This document shows positions 57,827 through 64,000 of a stretch of DNA of 64,000 nt, piece by piece. The position numbers and the translations under genes were made by a program. The notes below the pieces were generated by a model. It had not been told where the DNA came from, did no database searches, and saw nothing but the letters and a program-made list of their open reading frames with translations. The DNA comes from Aeromonas hydrophila subsp. hydrophila ATCC 7966 (GTDB lineage: Bacteria > Pseudomonadota > Gammaproteobacteria > Enterobacterales > Aeromonadaceae). The DNA lies in the NCBI RefSeq assembly GCF_000014805.1, contig NC_008570.1, positions 2,733,001 to 2,797,000 on the forward strand, in the 5' to 3' direction. Each line of letters opens with the position of its first letter. Position 1 is the first letter of the stretch.

Positions 57827-58335
57827 TGGGCTGCAATCTCGTGTTGACCGTGGGCAATGCCATGATGGGGGACGACGGTGCCGGCCCCTATCTCGCCGAC
57901 AAGCTGCAGGCCGCCCCCCTGCCCGGCTGGATCCATATCGATGGCGGCATCGCGCCGGAAAATGTGGTCTACAAGGTGCGGGAGCTGCAACCGGAGCGGG
58001 TGGTGCTGGTAGATGCCGCCGAGATCGGCGAGAAGGCGGGTACCCTGCAGGTGATCCCCCCCGAGACCATCGCCGAGATGTTTATCTTCTCGACCCACAA
58101 CATGCCGCTCAATTTCCTGATCGACGAGCTCAAAACCTTTGTACCCGAGGTGATCTTTGTCGGGGTGCAACCGGCCATAGTGGCGTTCTCCTTCCCGATG
58201 ACCGAGATGGTGAGCGGCGCCATGGATTATCTTTACGATCACCTGGAAGAGGCTAAAGATAGCGAGTTGTTAATAAACCGGCTGACCCAGTGGAATATGA
58301 CCAACGCGGCCACCGATTATTTGCCGGCTTGTTAA
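57826..58335 (+). CDS. hycI: HycE maturation endopeptidase HycI
   Basis: 169 residues (E. coli 156). Nickel-dependent-recognition protease that removes the C-terminal extension of HycE. The family motif GNAMMGDDGAGPYL holds the conserved Asp that senses nickel, and a second conserved block reads THNMPLNFLIDEL. Last gene of the operon before a hairpin. Confidence 0.93.
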   Translation: MGCNLVLTVGNAMMGDDGAGPYLADKLQAAPLPGWIHIDGGIAPENVVYKVRELQPERVVLVDAAEIGEKAGTLQVIPPETIAEMFIFSTHNMPLNFLIDELKTFVPEVIFVGVQPAIVAFSFPMTEMVSGAMDYLYDHLEEAKDSELLINRLTQWNMTNAATDYLPAC

Positions 58336-58374
58336 CGGCAGCAGTCTGCGCTCCCTCTAAAGGCATATAAAAAC

Positions 58375-58406
58375 GCCCGATGTTAAATTAAAAACATCGG
58401 GCTAAT
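58375..58406 (+). terminator. Terminator after hycI
   Basis: Ten-base stem GCCCGATGTT (58375-58384) with AACATCGGGC (58393-58402), AT-rich loop, then TAATT. Confidence 0.7.
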
Positions 58407-58528
58407 TGCCATGAAATTGATATGAATCAACGCGCGGATATTTTTCAGAAAATCGGCCAACTCGCTATTTTTAAACATAAAAAAGCGTTGCCAGTCACAG
58501 AAAATTGCCACAAAATGGTGGCCATTGC

Positions 58529-58620
58529 GGAAGCTGATGGGGTCTGGTGGCCTCCTCGGTCTTCAAAACCGATGAGAGCCGAGAAGGCTTTGGCAGGTTC
58601 GATTCCTGCCTCTTCCGCCA
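58529..58620 (+). tRNA. selC: Selenocysteine tRNA (anticodon UCA)
   Basis: 92 bases with encoded CCA. Anticodon loop CTTCAAA (58561-58567, anticodon TCA at 58563-58565) on a five-base stem TCGGT/ACCGA; a six-base D stem GGGGTC/GGCCTC, a hallmark of tRNA-Sec; a long variable arm; T arm GCAGG-TTCGATT-CCTGC. The acceptor begins GGAAG and ends CTTCC with G73, but the next pairs do not match (see findings). Located between hycI and selA. Confidence 0.88.
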
Positions 58621-58889
58621 AATTTCATATATTGGAGAGAAACCGTCAATTATGTTTCAGGCTGGTTGGCGACTGTTTCACATATTGTTCTAACAAGGCG
58701 CCTGTCGCATTGCCAATATAATCTGAATGCGCTCCGACACCCTTATTTTTCTGCTCAAACATTAATTTATCCATTCGCCTTTTTAATTAATTCATGAATG
58801 GCTAAAAGCAGCAAATAAGCAGCGTCGCAGCGGCCTTCCTCCGGCAAGGCGGCGTGCATGTCACTCCCACGCACAGCCCGGGTCATCTC

Positions 58890-60326
58890 ATGCCAACTCC
58901 GTCTGACGTATCCTCCCTCGCCCCCAGCGCCTCTTATGCCGCGACTCCCGCAAACCAGCGCCGCTTGCCACAAGTGGAACAGCTGCTGCAGCAACCTTTT
59001 CTCGCTAGGTTTATCGAGGCGCTGAGCCGCCCGCTGGTGACCCAGGCGGTGCGCGACACCCTGAGTGAACTGCGCCAGAGTGAGACGTTTCGCCAGCATG
59101 GCGTCGCCTCTGAACGCCTTGAAGCGCTGATTGCCAAGCGCTGCCAGCAGCAGCTGCGCCAGCGTCAAACCCGGGTGATCAACGCCACCGGCACCCTGGT
59201 GCACACCAATCTGGGGCGCTCGCCGTTAAGTAGCGATCTGTGGGACGAGGTGCGCGACCTCAACACCGGTTACAACAATCTGGAGCTGGATCTCGCCACC
59301 GGCAAGCGCGGCGGGCGCAAGGGGCTGATCGCCCCCCTGCTCCGTTGCCTCACCCAGGCCGAGGATTCGCTGGTGGTCAACAACAATGCCGCGTCGCTCT
59401 TTTTGCTGCTGCAGGAGGTGGCCAAGGGGCGCGAGGTGATCGTCTCGCGCGGCGAGCAGATCCAGATTGGCGGCGGCTTTCGCATCCCCGACATTCTGGC
59501 CCTCTCCGGAGCCAAGCTGGTGGAGGTGGGCACCACCAATATCACGACCGCCAAAGATTACCTGGATGCCATCACCGATCAGACCGCGCTGGTGCTGATG
59601 GTGCACAGATCCAATTTCGCCATTCGCGGCTTTACCGAATCTGCCGACATCGGCGAGCTGGCCCACGCCCTGCCCGAGCACGTCGTACTGGCGGTGGATC
59701 AGGGCTCCGGCTTGACCACCGAAGAGTTTGCGCCGGACGAAACCTCGGTGCGCCAGTACATCAAGGCGGGGGTGGATCTGGTCTGCTACTCCGGCGACAA
59801 GCTCTTGGGCGGCCCGCAAGCGGGCATCATCAGCGGCCGAGCCGATCTCATCAAGCGGCTGGAAAAACATCCCATGATGCGCACCTTCCGCTCAAGCCGC
59901 ATCATTCACTCCCTGCTTGAACGCCTGCTCATCCACAAGCTCAACAAATCCCCCGTCGGCGAGGGCATAGCCCAGCAAGTCTTAAGCAACCCGGCCGCCA
60001 TGCAGGCGAGAGCCTCCCAGCTGATGGCCGCCCTGCCCGGCTGCTTTGTGCCGGTTCCCGCCCAGCTGGTGGTGGGCGGCGGCACCCTGCCGGACGAGTT
60101 CTACCCGGCGCCTGCGCTCGAATGCACCGACCCGCGTCCGGCCCAGCAGCTGCTCGATGATTTGCGCGAACTCCCGGTGCCGGTCATCGCCACCGTGCGC
60201 CAGCAGAAGGTGCTGCTCAATATGGCCACCCTGCTGCCGGCGGAGATGGAACAGTTGATCGCCCAACTCAGGGAATTGCTGCAGCCCGCCCCGTTCAATG
60301 CAACAAATGCGACCGAGGAGCCCTGA
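58890..60326 (+). CDS. selA: L-seryl-tRNA(Sec) selenium transferase
   Basis: 478 residues from the ATG at 58890; a GTG at 58854 with AAGG upstream would add twelve residues and cannot be excluded. PLP enzyme converting Ser-tRNA(Sec) to Sec-tRNA(Sec) with selenophosphate. The PLP lysine is in CYSGDKLLGGPQAGI; N-terminal INATGTLVHTNLGRSPLS and NNNAASLFLLL are also family blocks. The overall sequence diverges clearly from E. coli SelA in the N-terminal 100 residues and C-terminal region. selB follows after four bases. Confidence 0.92.
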   Translation: MPTPSDVSSLAPSASYAATPANQRRLPQVEQLLQQPFLARFIEALSRPLVTQAVRDTLSELRQSETFRQHGVASERLEALIAKRCQQQLRQRQTRVINATGTLVHTNLGRSPLSSDLWDEVRDLNTGYNNLELDLATGKRGGRKGLIAPLLRCLTQAEDSLVVNNNAASLFLLLQEVAKGREVIVSRGEQIQIGGGFRIPDILALSGAKLVEVGTTNITTAKDYLDAITDQTALVLMVHRSNFAIRGFTESADIGELAHALPEHVVLAVDQGSGLTTEEFAPDETSVRQYIKAGVDLVCYSGDKLLGGPQAGIISGRADLIKRLEKHPMMRTFRSSRIIHSLLERLLIHKLNKSPVGEGIAQQVLSNPAAMQARASQLMAALPGCFVPVPAQLVVGGGTLPDEFYPAPALECTDPRPAQQLLDDLRELPVPVIATVRQQKVLLNMATLLPAEMEQLIAQLRELLQPAPFNATNATEEP

Positions 60327-60330
60327 TCCC

Positions 60331-62214
60331 ATGACCTCCTATCGCGCCGTTATCGGCCTTGCCGGCCATGTTGATCACGGCAAGACCTTGCTGATCAAGG
60401 CGCTCACCGGCATCACCACCGCCCGTGCCCACGAGCAGGCCATCGGCATGACCCAGGATCTCGGCTTTGCCCACTTCGACGACGGTCAGGGCAACACCAT
60501 AGGTGTCATCGACGTGCCCGGCCACGAGCGCTATATCCGCAACATGGTGGCGGGGCTCTGGAGTCTGGATCTGGTGCTGCTGGTGATTGCCGCCGACGAG
60601 GGGTGGATGCCGATGACCGGCGATCACCTGCGCCTGCTCAAGGCGATGGGGGTACCGCGTCTGCTGGTCTGCATCAACAAGTGCGATCTGGTAACGCCCG
60701 ACGAGCTTTTACTGCTTGAAGAGAGCCTGCTGGAGCGGGTGATGGACGAGAGCGGCATGGTGCCCGACATCGTCAGCGTCAGCGCCAAGACCGGTGCCAA
60801 TATGGCCGCCCTGCACACCGCCATCGTGCGCCAGTTGGGGGATATGGCCGAGCATCATGCCCCCCGCGAACAGGCTGCCCCGCGCCTCTATGTAGACAGG
60901 GTCTTTACCGCCAACGGCACCGGCACCGTGCTCACCGGCACCCTGCAGCAGGGCAGCCTCAAGGTGGGGGACAAGCTGCGCCTCTACCCCGCCGATCGGG
61001 AGGTGCAGGTGCGCTCCCTGCAGGCCTATCATCAGAGCGTCGACGAGATCGGCGCCGTCTGCCGAGTGGCGGTAGGCCTTAAAAAGGTGCCCCACAAGGA
61101 GGTGGCCCGCGGCCACTGCCTGACCAGCGCTGCCGGCCAGTGCGAGGCGGCAACCCACCTTATCGTGCGACTCTGCGAGGTCGGCGGCAGCATCCGGGAA
61201 CAGCGCAACCGCGAAGTGGAAGTGGCCCTCGGCAGCTGGCATGGCCGGGCGCGCTTTGTGCCAATAAAAGATACCCGGCTGGCACGACTGATCTTTGCCA
61301 GCCCCATTCCCTGCTTCTTTGGCCAGCCGCTTGCCATCATTCGCCACGGCAGCAGCGAACTGCTGCACGGCGCCCGCATCGTCTGGTGCGGCGACATCCA
61401 TCCCGCCAGACGCAAAACGCTGCACGCCCTGCTGGGCGAGCTGCCTGATGACTTGGATCGCTACAACCCGGCCACCCTGCAACTGGGGCTCAACGGCTAT
61501 GTGGCGGCCAGCCGCTTTGACCAGCGGCCCGAGCAGGTCACCCCCCTCGGTGAGTGGCTGCTGGATAACTGCTGGCTGGCCCAGAGCCGCGACCAGCTGC
61601 TCGCCACGCTGGCCAGCGAACCGCTTAGCGCCGCAGAGCTTGCGACCCGCTTTGGCATCGCCCTGCCGGTCATTCAAGCCCTGCTCCAGCAGCTCAAGAG
61701 CGAGCAGCTCATTCGCCTGCACCATGACAAGTGGCAACCGGGCAGCGGCGAGTCGGAAGATGATCTGGGGGAAGAGGCACAGCTGGTGCTCAAGGTGGTG
61801 CGAGATCAAGGCAAGGAGGGGTACGAGCCCGGTAAACTGGGCCCCGGCGGCGTGGAGCTGGATCCCTTTATCACCCGCAAGCTGCCCGCGGCCCTGCAGC
61901 AGGGCCTGCTACAAAAAGGCGCGTTGCAAAAGCAGCTGCGCAACCTGGCGCGACTCAAGTATCTGGTGCAGCTCGATGGCCCCATCTACTACGACGCCGC
62001 CCTTTACAACCAGATGGTCGCCGCCGTGCTGGCGGGCCAGCAGGTGGGAGACCTGATCGACATGGCATCCTTCAAGGAGATCACCGGTTTGTCGCGTAAA
62101 TACGCCATTCCGTTCTGCCTGCGCATGGAGATGGATGGCTGGGTGCGGCGCGAGGAGAACGAGCGTCGGGTGCTGCGTTTGCCAGCCACTCAAGATGAAA
62201 TGGAGTTGGCATGA
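60331..62214 (+). CDS. selB: Selenocysteine-specific elongation factor
   Basis: 627 residues (E. coli 614). N-terminal EF-Tu-like GTPase with GHVDHGKT (G1), DVPGHERY (G3), INKCD (G4) and SAKTG (G5), followed by beta-barrel domains and C-terminal winged helices that bind the SECIS hairpin. The switch-I part reads AHEQAIGMTQDLGFAHF, where I would expect EEKRRGMTIDLGYAY. The ATG at 60331 has GAGGAG about ten bases upstream. The stop overlaps the hypF start (ATGA). Confidence 0.93.
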   Translation: MTSYRAVIGLAGHVDHGKTLLIKALTGITTARAHEQAIGMTQDLGFAHFDDGQGNTIGVIDVPGHERYIRNMVAGLWSLDLVLLVIAADEGWMPMTGDHLRLLKAMGVPRLLVCINKCDLVTPDELLLLEESLLERVMDESGMVPDIVSVSAKTGANMAALHTAIVRQLGDMAEHHAPREQAAPRLYVDRVFTANGTGTVLTGTLQQGSLKVGDKLRLYPADREVQVRSLQAYHQSVDEIGAVCRVAVGLKKVPHKEVARGHCLTSAAGQCEAATHLIVRLCEVGGSIREQRNREVEVALGSWHGRARFVPIKDTRLARLIFASPIPCFFGQPLAIIRHGSSELLHGARIVWCGDIHPARRKTLHALLGELPDDLDRYNPATLQLGLNGYVAASRFDQRPEQVTPLGEWLLDNCWLAQSRDQLLATLASEPLSAAELATRFGIALPVIQALLQQLKSEQLIRLHHDKWQPGSGESEDDLGEEAQLVLKVVRDQGKEGYEPGKLGPGGVELDPFITRKLPAALQQGLLQKGALQKQLRNLARLKYLVQLDGPIYYDAALYNQMVAAVLAGQQVGDLIDMASFKEITGLSRKYAIPFCLRMEMDGWVRREENERRVLRLPATQDEMELA

Positions 62215-64000
62215 GCGCTGCCACCGCCCCCGCTATCTCTCCCAATCCTGTGGCCAACCGGCTGCGCCGCGAGTTTCATATCGACGGTATCGTGCAGGGG
62301 GTCGGCTTTCGCCCCTTCGTCTATGGGCTGGCACTGCGCCACGGCATTGCCGGTTATGTGTTGAACGATGCCAACGGCGTCACCATTGGCGCCGAAGGAT
62401 CGCCTGAGCAGCTCGCCGCCTTTGCCCGCGAACTGCGGGAATTGGCGCCGCCGCTCAGCCGCATCGATCATTTCAGCGATCGGGAACTGCCCCTCGCTCA
62501 TGGTCCCGACTACGATGGCCACTTTCATGGCCAGTTTCGAATTAAAGCGAGCCAGCAGCAGAGCTCGGCTACTGTGGCCATCTCGCCGGATCAGGGAATG
62601 TGCGAGGCGTGCGCCAACGATGTGGCCAACCCCAACGATCGCCACCATCGCTACCCCTTTACCAACTGCACCCACTGCGGCCCGCGCTACACCATCATCC
62701 GCCGCCTCCCCTACGACCGCCCCCACACCGCCATGGCGGGCTTTGCCATGTGCCCGCGCTGCGCGGCGGCCTATGAAAACCCGCTGGACAGACGCTACCA
62801 CGCCCAGCCGGTGAGCTGCCCCGAGTGCGGGCCCCATCTCAGCTGGCGCAGTGGCCGCGGCGATGCCTTGGCCGAGCGCGAGGATGCGCTGCAAGCTGCA
62901 GCAAGCGCTCTGCAAGCGGGGGCGCTGATTGCGGTCAAGGGCATGGGGGGTTATCACCTGGTATGTGATGCCCGCAATAAACAGAGTGTCGCCAGATTGC
63001 GAACACTCAAGCGGCGCGAGCGCAAGCCGCTGGCGGTGATGATGGGCTCCCTTGCCGAGGCCAAACTGCATGTCACCGGCTGCGAGGCAGAGTGGCAGCT
63101 GCTCGCCTCTCAGGCCAGACCCATCACCTTGCTGCGCAAGCGCAAAAACGATGATCGACCGTCAAAATCCCAACTGACAACCGCGCCGCTGGCCGAGGGG
63201 ATCGCCCCCGGCATCCCCTACCTCGGGGTCATGCTCCCCTATACCCCGCTCCATCAGCTGCTGCTGGACGCCTGCGCCATCCCGCTGGTGGCCACCAGCG
63301 CCAATGGTCGCGGCAGCCCGATCCTTATCGAGTGCGAGGCGGTGATCAGGGAACTCGGCAGCGAGATTGACGGCATCCTGGATCACAACCGCCCTATCCT
63401 GCACCCGTGCGACGACAGTCTGGTGCAGTGGGCCGGCAGGCGACGCCAGACGTTGCGGCTAGCCCGGGGTTATGCCCCCTGCACCCCCAGCCTGCAAGAG
63501 GCGGTCAATTTGCCGCTGCTGGCGGTCGGGGCGCAGCAGAAGAACCAGCTGGCGCTGGCCTTCGGCCGCCAGCGCATCTACAGCCCCTATATCGGCGATC
63601 TGCATAGCCTGCCGATGCAGAGTCACTTCGAGCAGACCCTGGCGACCTTCCGCGATCTCTACGATCTCAAACCCGAACTGCTGGTCTCGGATCGCCACCC
63701 CGGCTACCTCAGCCACCAGTGGGCCAAAAGCTATTGCCGCGATCAGGGTGCAATCCACCTCGAGGTGCAGCACCATCACGCCCACCTGCTGGGGGTGATG
63801 GCCGAGCACGACATCACGGGCCCTGTGCTGGGGGTTGCCTTCGATGGCACCGGCCTTGGCGATGACGGCACCCTCTGGGGTGGCGAGCTGCTGCTGGCCG
63901 ATGTGAAGGGCTTTACACGAGTTGCGCACCTCAAACCCTTCAAGTTGATCGGCGGCGAGGCAGCCATCCGCGAGCCGGTGCGCCAACTGCTGGGGCTGCT
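62211..64000 (+). CDS. hypF: Carbamoyltransferase HypF, N-terminal part
   Basis: Cut by the window end; 596 codons are present of about 750. HypF makes the cyanide ligands of NiFe hydrogenases from carbamoyl phosphate with HypE. Order: acylphosphatase domain (about 19-108, HIDGIVQGVGFRPFVYGLA); two zinc fingers (CEAC...CTHC and CPRC...CPEC); YrdC-like domain (about 215-400); start of the Kae1-like domain with VQHHHAHLLG and FDGTGLGDDGTLWGGELL. Coupled to selB by ATGA, so H2 and selenium genes share a transcript. Confidence 0.93.
   Translation, partial: MSAATAPAISPNPVANRLRREFHIDGIVQGVGFRPFVYGLALRHGIAGYVLNDANGVTIGAEGSPEQLAAFARELRELAPPLSRIDHFSDRELPLAHGPDYDGHFHGQFRIKASQQQSSATVAISPDQGMCEACANDVANPNDRHHRYPFTNCTHCGPRYTIIRRLPYDRPHTAMAGFAMCPRCAAAYENPLDRRYHAQPVSCPECGPHLSWRSGRGDALAEREDALQAAASALQAGALIAVKGMGGYHLVCDARNKQSVARLRTLKRRERKPLAVMMGSLAEAKLHVTGCEAEWQLLASQARPITLLRKRKNDDRPSKSQLTTAPLAEGIAPGIPYLGVMLPYTPLHQLLLDACAIPLVATSANGRGSPILIECEAVIRELGSEIDGILDHNRPILHPCDDSLVQWAGRRRQTLRLARGYAPCTPSLQEAVNLPLLAVGAQQKNQLALAFGRQRIYSPYIGDLHSLPMQSHFEQTLATFRDLYDLKPELLVSDRHPGYLSHQWAKSYCRDQGAIHLEVQHHHAHLLGVMAEHDITGPVLGVAFDGTGLGDDGTLWGGELLLADVKGFTRVAHLKPFKLIGGEAAIREPVRQLLGL

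Noticed and set aside
58422..58721. 99-codon ORF over the tRNA-Sec gene
   Set aside because: It reads straight through selC; the tRNA structure explains the sequence.

Overview
The window looks like chromosome of an Aeromonas-type gammaproteobacterium. GC is high throughout, the siderophore cluster has the gene order I know for the Aeromonas catecholate amonabactin, and the housekeeping proteins (Gsk, HemH, Adk, HtpG, RecR, Kup, GlgC, PbpG) have lengths and motifs close to E. coli orthologues. No phage, transposase or CRISPR array is visible.

Layout. (1) 1-6856: periplasmic nitrite ammonification, nrfA (3' part), nrfB, nrfC, nrfD, then the dedicated haem-ligation genes nrfE, a CcmG/DsbE-like thioredoxin and a fused nrfF-nrfG. 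(2) 6994-8772: a NUDIX hydrolase and the D-Ala-D-Ala endopeptidase pbpG. (3) 8866-24479, minus strand: a seven-gene siderophore operon amoC-amoE-amoB-amoF-amoA-amoG-amoH with a near-consensus Fur box upstream. It makes 2,3-dihydroxybenzoate from chorismate and assembles it with amino acids on two NRPS proteins plus a free-standing adenylation domain. An extra 27-codon ORF, apparently born by duplication, sits between amoC and amoE. (4) 24805-39539: a YceB-like lipoprotein, a large exported protein of unknown function, glgC, a degenerate GGDEF-EAL protein, small unknowns, gsk, a MAPEG protein, hemH, adk, htpG, recR. (5) 38682-64000: a formate/hydrogen/selenocysteine region: fdhD, fhlA, a small membrane protein, fdhF with an in-frame UGA, hydN, an AT-rich insertion carrying a DUF6119/TIGR04141-like gene, kup, a formate hydrogenlyase operon hycBCDEFGHI, tRNA-Sec (selC), selA, selB and the start of hypF.

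How the parts work together. FdhF oxidises formate; HydN/HycB and HycF/HycG carry electrons to the NiFe subunit HycE held on membrane subunits HycC/HycD. HycI matures HycE, HypF makes the CN ligands of its active site, FdhD sulfurates the Mo cofactor of FdhF, and FhlA (sigma-54 activator) switches the system on. FdhF needs selenocysteine at residue 140, and selC, selA and selB for inserting it lie about 15 kb away beside the hydrogenase. Sigma-54-like promoters and shared upstream motifs precede both hydN-fdhF and hycB.

The points most worth a second look are the tRNA-Sec acceptor stem, which does not fold cleanly, together with a SelB of unusual switch-I sequence; the lone DUF6119-like gene in the AT-rich insertion; the 27-codon ORF inside the siderophore operon; the absence of any thioesterase in the siderophore NRPS; and the unknown 666-residue exported protein next to it.
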